Shown here: piece by piece, positions 43,267 through 51,889 of the stretch
Layout of the letters: each line of letters opens with the position of its first letter
Numbering within the stretch: position 1 is the stretch's first letter
NCBI GenBank assembly: GCA_022709905.1
Contig: JAKLHY010000020.1
Span: 40,153-104,152, forward strand
DNA: 64,000 nucleotides
Source of the DNA: Verrucomicrobiota bacterium
Lineage (GTDB): Bacteria; Verrucomicrobiota; Verrucomicrobiia; Limisphaerales; UBA1319
Reading direction: 5' to 3'
Notes under the pieces: generated by a model
What the model saw: only the letters and a program-made list of their open reading frames with translations
Databases searched by the model: none
What the model was told of the DNA's origin: nothing
Made by a program: the position numbers and the translations under genes

Positions 43267-44271
43267 ATGAGAAAGATCGAGGCGTGGATGGGACAAGCGG
43301 GCGCCAACTTGGTTGTGCTCGCAATTTTCCTGGCCGGCATGATGGCTGTTGGCGGATGCGGTCGCTCGACATCGCCCGGACCCACCCCGCCGACATCGGC
43401 GGAATCCAAGCCGATGGTGATCGGGGTGTCATTGCTGAACCTGTCCTCGGAATTCATCGTGATGCTGGATCGCGCCATGCGAGCCAAGGCCGAGGATCTG
43501 AAGGTCAGGCTCATCGTCAACGATGCCCAGCGCAGCGCCGAGCGGCAGATTCAACAGGTCGAGAGTTTCATTAACCAACGGGTGGACGTGATCATTCTCA
43601 ATCCCTGCGAGGTCGAGGCCAGTTCACCGGCGGTGGACAAGGCCGTCGCGGCCGGCATTCCGATCATCAATGTGAACTCCGAGACTCGAAGCGAGCCCAC
43701 AGCTTTTGTGGGATCGCGCGACGAGGAGTCCGGTCAAATTGCCCTCGAGTATTTGGCCGGTCGTCTCCAGGGGAAAGGCAATCTGCTGATGATGCACGGC
43801 TTTATGGGACAGGCGGCCCAACTGAAGCGGGACCAGGGCGCTCACGACGTGATGAAGCGATATCCTGACCTGAAGCTCCTGGCGGATCAAACGGCCGAAT
43901 GGGACCGGGTCAAGGCGGTCACGCTGATGGAGAATTGGATTCAGTCGTTCGGGGGCAAAATCAACGCGGTGTTTGCTCAGAACGACGAAATGGGCATGGG
44001 GGCTGTCATTGCCTTGGAACAGGCCAAAATGAAGGATCAGGTTTTGGTGGCCAGCGTCGATGCGATCGCGGACGCCCTTCAGGCGGTCAAACAGGGCCGT
44101 TTGGATGCCACGGTGTTTCAGGACGCCCGCGGCCAAGGGGGGACCGCCGTTGAACTGGCCGTCAAGATTGCGCGAAAAGGACCATACGAAAAACAGATTT
44201 TGATACCGTTCCAACTCGTGACGCGAGATAACGTGGATCGCTTTTTGCCCTGCTTGATTCGCGTTAATTAG
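43267..44271 (+). CDS. Sugar-binding periplasmic lipoprotein (RbsB-like)
   Basis: A 334-residue type I periplasmic binding protein. From ATG 43267 the signal ends in AVGGCG, a lipobox, so it is a lipoprotein. The binding domain (about 48-330) starts MVIGVSLLNLSSEFIVMLDRAM and has VDVIILNPCEVEASSPAVDKA, GIPIINVNSETRS and VFAQNDEMGMGAVIALEQA, the ribose/galactose-binder pattern. No ABC ATPase or permease gene is next to it, so it is an orphan component, perhaps used for sensing. Confidence 0.9.
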   Translation: MRKIEAWMGQAGANLVVLAIFLAGMMAVGGCGRSTSPGPTPPTSAESKPMVIGVSLLNLSSEFIVMLDRAMRAKAEDLKVRLIVNDAQRSAERQIQQVESFINQRVDVIILNPCEVEASSPAVDKAVAAGIPIINVNSETRSEPTAFVGSRDEESGQIALEYLAGRLQGKGNLLMMHGFMGQAAQLKRDQGAHDVMKRYPDLKLLADQTAEWDRVKAVTLMENWIQSFGGKINAVFAQNDEMGMGAVIALEQAKMKDQVLVASVDAIADALQAVKQGRLDATVFQDARGQGGTAVELAVKIARKGPYEKQILIPFQLVTRDNVDRFLPCLIRVN

Positions 44272-44338
44272 CGTCCATTAGCGGTTAAGTTTTTTCTATT
44301 CGCGGTTCTCGGAGCAGATTCGCCGCTTGAGAGAGAGA

Positions 44339-44767
44339 ATGCGAATTGATTATAGTTCGGGGATGGAACAGGTGAAACGGCTCTTTGCGGAAGACCAGTT
44401 TGCCAAACTGGCCGGGATTGAGATCGTTGAGATTCAGCCGGGACATGCGGTTTGCCGCATGGAAATCCAGCCTCAGCACTTAAACGGGCTGAAGACCGTT
44501 CATGGGGGAGCGATCTTCACCCTGGCGGACTTTGCGTTTGCGGTCGCCTCGAATTCCCACGGGGTGCCGGCGATGGCAATTAACGCGAGCATATCCTTTC
44601 TCAAGGCGGCAACCGCGGGTGTTTTGCGGGCGGAGGCCAAGGAAGTGTCGTTACATGCCAAGCTAGCGACCTACACTGTGGATATCACCGACGCGACCGG
44701 GGCTCGCATTGCCCTCTTTCAGGGAACCGTTTATCGCAAAAGCGACAAATCCTTGGTCAAAGGTTGA
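44339..44767 (+). CDS. PaaI-type hotdog thioesterase
   Basis: A 142-residue acyl-CoA thioesterase-like protein. The hotdog fold core is visible: FAKLAGIEIVEIQPGHAVCRMEI, LNGLKTVHGGAIFTLADFAFAVAS (active-site HGG and Asp), INASISFLKAATAGVLRAEA, and IALFQGTVYRKS. PaaI-like enzymes hydrolyse aromatic or medium acyl-CoA esters. The ATG at 44339 has GAGAGAGA just upstream; 44363 is an alternative. It is convergent with the SGNH hydrolase. Confidence 0.9.
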   Translation: MRIDYSSGMEQVKRLFAEDQFAKLAGIEIVEIQPGHAVCRMEIQPQHLNGLKTVHGGAIFTLADFAFAVASNSHGVPAMAINASISFLKAATAGVLRAEAKEVSLHAKLATYTVDITDATGARIALFQGTVYRKSDKSLVKG

Positions 44768-44852
44768 CCTCGATGACCTAAAAACGAAGTTGGTCCGGTG
44801 GCGCTTCCGCCAAAACCGAAGTGATTTTTGGCATACCCCTGTCTATTGTGAG

Positions 44853-45602
44853 TCAAAAGCCGAGGGACAACACTTGGGCGCCCTTGAGGCGGGGGGTGTT
44901 GCGAGGATCCTCGAAGAGATTAAGTTGCCGGCCGACGACCTGCCGCCAGATTTCGTAGCCCTTGCCGTTCATGTGCAGTTGGTCCTTGACAAAGATGTCG
45001 GCCAGCGGTTTCCCGCGTCGATCGAGCATAGCCGAATGCACGTCCACGTAGACGAGGCGGTTGTCTCGCCGGGTATAGTTTCGAATCAGGCGATTGGCGG
45101 CTCGGAACTGATCGATTTTCGCCCATCGGGCGGGATTCGGAGCCATGGCGATAAAAGCCAGCCGGGCTTGGGGAAGATGGGCTTTCATGAGTGCGACCAG
45201 CTCTTGGAAGTCGACGAGGACCTGTTCGGGGGACTTGCCATCGTTGATATCGTTGGTGCCGGCATAAAAGACAATCAATCGCGGGCGATAGGGGAGGACA
45301 ATGCGATGGAAGTAATGAACGGAATCGCTGATGTAGGATCCCCCGAAGCCGCGGTTGATGACGGAAATCTTGGGGAAGTCCTGGGCAAGATTCGTCCAGA
45401 GCCGGATGCTGGAACTGCCGAGGAATAACACGGCGTGCGGAGGAGGCGGCTGGATCTGGTCTTGGCGCTCAAAGGCTTGAATATCCCGTTCCCATCGGGA
45501 AGGAGATCGTGCTTGGGCGGGGGCGGCGGCCTGGATTGCCCCGCTGAGCCACAACAGGCTGAGACCCACCGCGATCCGCGCGAAGATGCAAGAGAACTTC
45601 AT
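44853..45602 (-). CDS. Secreted SGNH/GDSL-type esterase
   Basis: A 249-residue SGNH hydrolase. Start at ATG 45602 gives the signal FARIAVGLSLLWLSGAIQAA. Block I is FLGSSSIRLW (Ser nucleophile), block II has NRGFGGS, block III FYAGTNDIN (Asn), and the C-terminal block KDQLHMNGKGYEIW carries the Asp/His pair. Related secreted enzymes remove acetyl or other acyl groups from polysaccharides. It is followed on the minus strand, upstream, by the epimerase gene, but 231 bases separate them. Confidence 0.88.
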   Translation of the reverse strand: MKFSCIFARIAVGLSLLWLSGAIQAAAPAQARSPSRWERDIQAFERQDQIQPPPPHAVLFLGSSSIRLWTNLAQDFPKISVINRGFGGSYISDSVHYFHRIVLPYRPRLIVFYAGTNDINDGKSPEQVLVDFQELVALMKAHLPQARLAFIAMAPNPARWAKIDQFRAANRLIRNYTRRDNRLVYVDVHSAMLDRRGKPLADIFVKDQLHMNGKGYEIWRQVVGRQLNLFEDPRNTPRLKGAQVLSLGF

Positions 45603-45833
45603 TTCCCGAGACAGTATGCGCCCCGCGGGATTCAAGCAAGACCGGCCGTCGTGAAAGGGCGGATGGGGCATCGGATGTCACTCCAGTTTTTTTCGCTCCA
45701 TCGAGGCGAAAAAGCCCGACGCCGCTTTGGGGTCTTCGCACGGGAACAACAACGGGTGAAACCCTTGATCTGCTGGCAAAATGTCTGGCAGGTCAAGAAC
45801 TCGAACTCTAGTGTGGTGTGTGCAAACACGACA

Positions 45834-46679
45834 CTAGCCCAGGGTCTTTTTCAGGAATTTGAGGCCTCGGACGGCCAGCTCTTTCTGGCTGGGGGCCAGT
45901 TTGCGCCAGATGGCAGCGGCTTTGGCAATGACTTCGATTTCCTGGGAGAACGATTCGATGACGACGGCGCCGTCATACTTGATTTTCTTGAGGGCGCGGG
46001 CGATGTCGGGCCAGGCGATATGATCATCGCCGGGCACCCCTCGATCGCAGCCGCAGGCGTGGAAGTGAGCCAGGTGTTTTCCTGCCCGGAGGATGGCGGC
46101 GGCGGAGTCCTTTTCCTCGATGTTCATGTGGAAGGTGTCGAGGTGGACCTTGAGGGCGGAGCTATCCACGTCGCGGATCATTTGCATGACCTGCTCGCAG
46201 GTATTGATGAAATCGGTTTCAAAGCGGTTCAGGGGTTCCACGGCGAAGGCGATGCCTTTGGGTTCGGCGTATGCGCAGGCTTGTTTGAGGTTGTTTGCCA
46301 CGGTTTTCCATTGGGCTTTTCGTTCCTGAGGGGAATAGGCATTGGCGCGTCCGACAGCCGAGTAGACCGGGCCAATGATGACGGGGGCTCCCAGGATCAC
46401 GGCGGCGTCCACGGTGGCGGCCAGGTACTGGAGGCAGTTCTTCTGCTGTTGCTTGTCGCCTCGCAGGTCGCGATCGGGGCCGAAGATACCGCAGATCGCG
46501 CAACAGGCCAGTTCGGCGCGGTCCAACGCGGCCCTGACTTTGGGGGCATCGATCAGCGAGGGATCTTCGAAAGCGATCTCCACCGCATCGAATCCCCATT
46601 GTTTGAACTGCTTAAACAAACGGGTATGTTGGGTGGTGAAAGGCGAGGTAAACAGGAGCGAATTGATGCCGAATTTCAT
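45834..46679 (-). CDS. D-tagatose 3-epimerase-like sugar isomerase
   Basis: A 281-residue TIM-barrel enzyme (AP endonuclease 2 / xylose-isomerase-like), starting MKFGINSLLFTSPF. The four metal ligands typical of D-tagatose/D-allulose 3-epimerases are visible: Glu in VEPLNRFETDF, Asp in KVHLDTFHMNIEE, His in HFHACGCDRGVPG, and Glu in VIESFSQEI. The match to the ketohexose 3-epimerase subgroup (EPLNRFET, HLDTFHMN) is good. The enzyme is cytoplasmic. It is divergent from the GH-A gene with only 17 bases between start codons. Confidence 0.9.
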   Translation of the reverse strand: MKFGINSLLFTSPFTTQHTRLFKQFKQWGFDAVEIAFEDPSLIDAPKVRAALDRAELACCAICGIFGPDRDLRGDKQQQKNCLQYLAATVDAAVILGAPVIIGPVYSAVGRANAYSPQERKAQWKTVANNLKQACAYAEPKGIAFAVEPLNRFETDFINTCEQVMQMIRDVDSSALKVHLDTFHMNIEEKDSAAAILRAGKHLAHFHACGCDRGVPGDDHIAWPDIARALKKIKYDGAVVIESFSQEIEVIAKAAAIWRKLAPSQKELAVRGLKFLKKTLG

Positions 46680-46696
46680 AGCGATTAAATGCGTCA

Positions 46697-48877
46697 ATGG
46701 ATTTTGAACCTATGCTAAACCAACTGTCCGCCGTGTCAAAAGCTTTCGTGGGCGTACTCCTTGTTCTCAGTCATTCCGGACTGCTTCGGGGCTCGCCGGC
46801 ATCGGGGGGGGCGCTGTCTTTGTCTCTGACGAGCGTGGAGAGGGACAAATCGGTTCCGCGGTATCAACCGATCTCTTTTCAACTTTCGGGTCTTCGGGAT
46901 TATGCGAACCCATGGGATCCGGATGAGGTGACGGTTGACCTGGAGGTGATCTTGCCCTCGGGGCGGACGCAGCGGGTGCCTGCCTATTTCGCGCAGCGGT
47001 ATGAGCGCCGCAGAATCCGTGATGGCAATCGGGAACGCGACTGGTTTTATCCGCTGGGCAATCCAGGCTGGGAAGCACGGTATACGCCGGTCGAGGCGGG
47101 GGCCTATGAGGCGGTGGCCGTGGTGACCGACCGTTCCGGACGACAGACCTCGGCGCCACTTCGTTGGAAATGCGTTCTTTCCCCGGCTCGGGGATTTATT
47201 CGCGTGAGTCAGGGCAATTCGAGGTTCATGGAATTCACGACCGGAGAACCCTTTTTTGCCCTGGGCCAGAACCTGGCCTTTATTGGCGACAATCAGCACG
47301 TAAGTCTGACCAAAGCAGAAGAGATCTTCAGCCGTCTTTCGGAGAACGGGGCGAATTACCTGAGGATCTGGACCTGTTGCGAGGACTGGGCGATGGCGAT
47401 CGAGGCCCGAAAAAGCGCCTGGGGACGATCGTGGAACTGGCACCCGCCCTTTGTGGAGAGGCCGGGACCGGACGGTCGCACCGGCCGATGCGTCCAGTTT
47501 CCGAAAGACAAGACGATGCTGGATGTGGATCCGTCCCATAGGGTGGCGTTGCGACCCGGCACGCGGTATGTGCTGACAGCCGTTTTGCAGGCGGCCTCCA
47601 ACACGGCGGTGAGAACGGAAATCAACGGGACACGATCCGAGCGTTGGACCCCCACGGATCCCGAAACATGGGGCGCTCTTCGCCACGAATTTACGACGGG
47701 ATCGGGAGATTTTTGGATGTCCGGCCTGCGGTTTCAGCGCGAGGGAGAAGGCGCGGTGTGGGTTCGCGAGGTTTCCCTCCGGGAAAAGCCGGATGGACCG
47801 GAATTATTGTGGGAAGCGGCCATGAATCGGCCCATTCGCGGCTTTTTCAATCCGATTGATTGTTTCATGTTGGATGAACTGGTGTCCCTGGCCGAGCGGC
47901 ATGGGATTTATTTGCAGCTCTGTTTGCTGACCCGCGATCTCTACATGCCATCGCTGAAGGATCCGGCAAGTCCGGCTTACGATCAGGCCATCCGTGATGC
48001 CCGCATATTCCTGCGGCATGCGGTGGCGCGCTGGGGCGCATCTCCGAACGTGGCTGCCTGGGAATACTTCAACGAGATGGATCCGGGACTCCCGACCGAC
48101 CGTTTCTATTCGGAACTCGGCGACTACTTGGAGCAGGTGGATATTTACCGTCATTTGCGCACGACCAGCGCTTGGGGACCGTCGCCCAAGGATTGCCGCC
48201 ATCCAAAACTGGACCTGGCCGATGTTCATTTCTATCTGCGTCCCGCGGACACCAACCGGCTTGGTCATGAAGTGGAAGCCGTGCTTGAGCGGACCCGCTT
48301 TCTCCGGGAACACGCTCCAAACAAACCCTCGCACCTGGGAGAATTTGGGCTTGCGGACAATCAATGGCGTCTGACGGAGGAGCAACGGATTCGGCCTGAA
48401 TTGGACGATGTCCATCACGCGCTGTGGGCCTCGGCGCTTTCAGGTGGGGCGGGATCAGCCCTGTTCTGGTGGTGGGAAAGGCTCGATCAACGGAATGTGT
48501 ATCCCTTGTATCGGCCGCTAAGCCGGTTTTTACGTGACGTGCCATGGACATCGGGTGCCTTAACGGCGTTGCGGGCAACGGTGAACAAGGACGCTTTTTG
48601 CGTGACCGGCGTCCGCACCCAAGACCGGGCATGGCTCTGGCTCTTTGATGCGGCGGCCTCCTGGCGCCAGACGATCACTCTCGGTCAGCCACCACCGGAG
48701 CGGCGCGAGGAGATCGTGTCGATCGCGGATTGGCCGTCGGGCAGCCGCCAGGTCCGGTGGTTCGAAACGCGCCGCGATCGTTGGCTTGAACCTGCTGAAG
48801 CCCGGTTTCAGGAAGGGAACCTGATTCTGATCGTGCCTTCCTTTACGGGAGATATCGCGGCCCAGATCGGGCCGTAA
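46697..48877 (+). CDS. Secreted GH-A clan glycoside hydrolase with DUF5060-like N-terminal domain
   Basis: A 726-residue exported enzyme. Signal: AVSKAFVGVLLVLSHSGLLRG. A DUF5060-like N-terminal domain (about 37-155) has a characteristic VPAYFAQRYERRRI and GNPGWEARYTPVEAGAYEAV. The TIM-barrel part follows (FMEFTTGEPFFALGQNLAF, NGANYLRIW), interrupted at about 280-370 by a beta-rich carbohydrate-binding-like insert (HRVALRPGTRYVLTAVLQ). Catalytic Glu candidates are in WEYFNEMD (acid) and HLGEFGLAD (nucleophile), as in GH5-like enzymes. The C-terminal beta domain resembles a DUF5605-type end. Substrate is probably a beta-linked polysaccharide such as mannan or glucan. Start ATG 46697 is only 17 bases from the divergent epimerase start. 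Confidence 0.85.
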   Translation: MDFEPMLNQLSAVSKAFVGVLLVLSHSGLLRGSPASGGALSLSLTSVERDKSVPRYQPISFQLSGLRDYANPWDPDEVTVDLEVILPSGRTQRVPAYFAQRYERRRIRDGNRERDWFYPLGNPGWEARYTPVEAGAYEAVAVVTDRSGRQTSAPLRWKCVLSPARGFIRVSQGNSRFMEFTTGEPFFALGQNLAFIGDNQHVSLTKAEEIFSRLSENGANYLRIWTCCEDWAMAIEARKSAWGRSWNWHPPFVERPGPDGRTGRCVQFPKDKTMLDVDPSHRVALRPGTRYVLTAVLQAASNTAVRTEINGTRSERWTPTDPETWGALRHEFTTGSGDFWMSGLRFQREGEGAVWVREVSLREKPDGPELLWEAAMNRPIRGFFNPIDCFMLDELVSLAERHGIYLQLCLLTRDLYMPSLKDPASPAYDQAIRDARIFLRHAVARWGASPNVAAWEYFNEMDPGLPTDRFYSELGDYLEQVDIYRHLRTTSAWGPSPKDCRHPKLDLADVHFYLRPADTNRLGHEVEAVLERTRFLREHAPNKPSHLGEFGLADNQWRLTEEQRIRPELDDVHHALWASALSGGAGSALFWWWERLDQRNVYPLYRPLSRFLRDVPWTSGALTALRATVNKDAFCVTGVRTQDRAWLWLFDAAASWRQTITLGQPPPERREEIVSIADWPSGSRQVRWFETRRDRWLEPAEARFQEGNLILIVPSFTGDIAAQIGP

Positions 48878-48973
48878 ACCCTTGGAATCAGAGAGGGCCA
48901 GGCCGGTAAAACACGAGCGGCCGGCATGAGGCCGGCCGCGACTCGGATAAGATTCCTGGATTCTGGCGAACGT

Positions 48974-49690
48974 TTAGGAAGCCAGCTTTTTCGCGGCTTC
49001 CTCTGGGATTTCAACCTTGGTCGTTCCGACGTCTTTGATTTCGACCGTGGTCGTCCGATCGATGGTGATGTCGTTGTTGTTCCAGTTCATGGTCGCCTGG
49101 ACTTTGTATTCGTATTTGGCGAGGACACCGTTTTTCATCCAAAACTTGACGGAGCCCTTGGGATTCGCCGGTTCGGGGGCATTGGCTCCGCCTCGGAATC
49201 CGCGGGTCAGCAGGGCCTTCACACCGTCTTCGGTCAGATCACCGACGAAGGCGTCGCCGTCCTTCTTCAGTTCTTTGACTTTCTCGGCAAGGTTGGCGGC
49301 TTCGATGGCTGGGGTTTGATAATTCTGCAAGGTGCGAGCGATCCAGCGGCTGCGGTTGCCTTGTTGATCGCCGCTGGCTTCGGTGGCTTCGGCGAGCGAT
49401 TGCCAGCCGGCGTCGGTTTTGATGGCGCCTTTTTCTCCCTTAACCACGGCCTCGATCGTGTTTTCCCCGCGGGTCATCTTCAGGAAGGCAACGCCGTCCT
49501 TGCCGACTTTGCCGTCGGTGGGGCCGGGGCGCATTCGGGAAGCGCTGCCGGCTTCAACCTCGCTATGCCAGGAGTAACCGCCGGCATCGGCGAGTTTCTT
49601 GGCGGCGGTTTTGACTTCTTCTTTTGGATCGGCGGCCATGACGGAAGCAGCAAACAATACCGCGGCGGCGATCAGGACTTGTGTCTTCAT
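48974..49690 (-). CDS. Secreted conserved hypothetical protein
   Basis: A 238-residue protein with signal peptide MKTQVLIAAAVLFAASVMAA and a good ribosome site (AAGGGAA). The mature part has DPKEEVKTAAKKLADAGGYSW and a C-terminal beta-rich domain (VKFWMKNGVLAKYEYKVQAT, TVEIKDVGTTKVEIPEEAAKKL). The repeated pattern of strand pairs is like lipoprotein-carrier folds of the LolA/LppX type. I assign no function. It is a stand-alone gene; no partner is obvious. Confidence 0.8.
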   Translation of the reverse strand: MKTQVLIAAAVLFAASVMAADPKEEVKTAAKKLADAGGYSWHSEVEAGSASRMRPGPTDGKVGKDGVAFLKMTRGENTIEAVVKGEKGAIKTDAGWQSLAEATEASGDQQGNRSRWIARTLQNYQTPAIEAANLAEKVKELKKDGDAFVGDLTEDGVKALLTRGFRGGANAPEPANPKGSVKFWMKNGVLAKYEYKVQATMNWNNNDITIDRTTTVEIKDVGTTKVEIPEEAAKKLAS

Positions 49691-49862
49691 GATTTTCCCT
49701 TGGTCAGGTTGTTATTGGGTTTTTGATGTGGATAAACGCGAAGCGCTTTCCACGGCACTGCATCATGGTATACCCGGTACCATGACCGCTTTAAATCCAA
49801 AAAAGTTCACCCCATCCGCGGGACATCCGTTACGGATGAATCCGGCGGAGGCTGTGAGCGTT

Positions 49863-51155
49863 CTATTCGTGGCGCAAGGCTTCAATGGGATCCAGCAGGG
49901 CGGCTGCCTTGGCCGGATACAGACCGAAAACGATTCCCACGGCGCCCGAGATGCCGAAGGCGAGCAGGACCGACCAGACGGTCACGATCGTCTTCATCGT
50001 GGTCAAATGGGAAACGACCACGGGCGTCAGGATCCCCACCAGCACGCCAATGAGCCCGCCGCCAATGGCCAGAACCACAGTCTCCACCAGAAACTGCATG
50101 GTAATATCCCGGCGCTTGGCGCCCAAGGCGCGGCGAATTCCAATTTCCCGGGTGCGCTCCGTGACTGTGGCCAACATGATATTCATGATGCCGATGCCGC
50201 CGACCAGGAGAGAAATCGCCGCAATCGAGCCCAGCACGATGTTGAAAATCCTCTTGGTTTGTTCCGCCTGGCGCAACAGCTGCAACGGCACGATGACTTC
50301 GTAGTCGTTTTTCGGGTGGAATCGGCTGAGCAAGACCTTGATTTGAGGATCGGCCGTCTCGACGGCTGCCGTGTCTCTCATCTGGACCGTGATCTGGTGC
50401 AACTCGACCTTTTCCATCTCGAAGCTGCCGGCGGTGCGGCGGACCAGGACTTCACCGAAGCGCGAGCGCGCGGTGCTGAGAGGGATGTAGACATTGTTGT
50501 CGAGGGGTTCGCCTTCCATTTTGCCGGCCTGGGTGCGTTGTTGGGGCATGTTCCTTTCCCGCACGAGACCGACCACTCGGTAATAGAACTCGTTGATGCG
50601 GATCGAGTGTTCAAGCGGATCCTGGTAGGGAAACAGCCGTTGGGCCAGGCCGATCGTCAGGACACAGACGTTGTCTTGTTCCAGATCGTCGATTTCGGCC
50701 AGAAAACGTCCGCGCACCAAGTCCAAGCCGACGATGTTCCGATAAAAGGGGAGGGTGCCCAGGATCTGGCAAGGCACGTTGTTTTGAGCAAAACGGACAT
50801 TTTCCCGCACGATGCGCACGGGCAGAACCCGTGAGACGCCGGGGATGGTGGACTGGATGCGGGCGCCATCGGCATACGTGAGCCCGTAATCCAACGCGGT
50901 TCCTCGTCCGATGCCGGCCTGTTTCGAGTCTTCAGGCGGTTTGATGCTGCGGAGAATAATGTTGTCGCTGCCCAGTTTCTTGATGGCCTCTTGGGCTTCG
51001 TAAGACGCGCCTTCGCCGATGGCGAGCATGGCGATCACGGAACAAACGCCAAAGATGATGCCGAGCATCGTCAAGGCCGAGCGCAGCTTGTGCAGCATCA
51101 GGCTCTTGACGCCGAGCCGGATGATGCTGGCGAGCTGGAAGCTGAAAGGGCTCAT
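49863..51155 (-). CDS. MacB-type ABC transporter permease
   Basis: A 430-residue permease. N-terminal helix ([30 protein letters not shown]), a MacB_PCD periplasmic domain (about 60-270), then three C-terminal FtsX helices ([71 protein letters not shown]). The sequence [20 protein letters not shown] is the coupling segment. MacB works as a mechanotransmission pump with MacA and TolC. In E. coli the ATPase and permease are one chain; here they are separate, with the ATG overlapping the ATPase stop (ATGA). Confidence 0.93.
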   Translation of the reverse strand: MSPFSFQLASIIRLGVKSLMLHKLRSALTMLGIIFGVCSVIAMLAIGEGASYEAQEAIKKLGSDNIILRSIKPPEDSKQAGIGRGTALDYGLTYADGARIQSTIPGVSRVLPVRIVRENVRFAQNNVPCQILGTLPFYRNIVGLDLVRGRFLAEIDDLEQDNVCVLTIGLAQRLFPYQDPLEHSIRINEFYYRVVGLVRERNMPQQRTQAGKMEGEPLDNNVYIPLSTARSRFGEVLVRRTAGSFEMEKVELHQITVQMRDTAAVETADPQIKVLLSRFHPKNDYEVIVPLQLLRQAEQTKRIFNIVLGSIAAISLLVGGIGIMNIMLATVTERTREIGIRRALGAKRRDITMQFLVETVVLAIGGGLIGVLVGILTPVVVSHLTTMKTIVTVWSVLLAFGISGAVGIVFGLYPAKAAALLDPIEALRHE

Positions 51156-51889
51156 GGTTGGAATTCCGGAGCGCGGCCATTGGAGGACCGAGGCGGATTG
51201 TTGATCTCCCGATCGATCAAGCCATCGCGCATGTGCAACACGCGGTGCGCCCGGCTCGCGACGCGATCGTCGTGAGTGACCAGCACGATGGTCTTTCCTT
51301 GCGCATTCAGATGGTCAATCAAATCCAGGACCTCCTGGCCGGTGCGCGAGTCCAGGTTGCCGGTCGGTTCGTCCGCCAGAATCATCAGAGGATCGTTGAC
51401 CAGAGACCGGGCGACCGCCACGCGTTGTTGCTGGCCGCCCGAAAGCTGGTTGGGCCGGTGATGCAGGCGGTCGCTCAAACCCACCATTTCCGCCAGTTTC
51501 TCGCATTGCTCGCGGTAACTTCCCAGGTCGTGTCCCTGATAGAGCAGAGGCACCTGGATATTCTCCAGCACGGTGAGCTGCGCGATCAGGTTGTAGGACT
51601 GGAAAATAAAACCAATCATCCGCCCGCGGGCTTCGGACAAGTCGTCGTCGGGCATGCAGGACACGTCGATGCCGCCCAGGAGATAACGACCGGAGGTCGG
51701 CCGATCCAGGCATCCCAGAATGTTGAGCATCGTCGATTTCCCCGACCCGGAAGGTCCCATGATGGCCACGTAACTGCCGCGTTGGATGGATAAATCCACG
51801 CCCCGCAAGGCTTGCACCACGACTTCCGCCCCGAGAACGTAACGTTTTTCGATGCCCTCGAGTTGAATGATCGCTTCAGCGGTTTTCAT
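51152..51889 (-). CDS. MacB-type ABC transporter ATP-binding subunit
   Basis: A 245-residue ATPase of the LolD/MacB type. ATG 51889 ([17 protein letters not shown]) is the natural start. Walker A is GPSGSGKST, signature [12 protein letters not shown], Walker [15 protein letters not shown] and H-loop VTHDD. It overlaps the adaptor gene by 14 bases and the permease by four. It powers efflux of peptides, macrolides or lipid-linked molecules through the MacA-TolC path; the cargo is unknown. Confidence 0.95.
   Translation of the reverse strand: MKTAEAIIQLEGIEKRYVLGAEVVVQALRGVDLSIQRGSYVAIMGPSGSGKSTMLNILGCLDRPTSGRYLLGGIDVSCMPDDDLSEARGRMIGFIFQSYNLIAQLTVLENIQVPLLYQGHDLGSYREQCEKLAEMVGLSDRLHHRPNQLSGGQQQRVAVARSLVNDPLMILADEPTGNLDSRTGQEVLDLIDHLNAQGKTIVLVTHDDRVASRAHRVLHMRDGLIDREINNPPRSSNGRAPEFQP

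Noticed and set aside
45435..46688. Long plus-strand reading frame of 417 codons opposite the SGNH hydrolase and epimerase genes
   Set aside because: Both minus-strand genes have clear catalytic motifs; this frame has none and reads as GC-rich antisense sequence.
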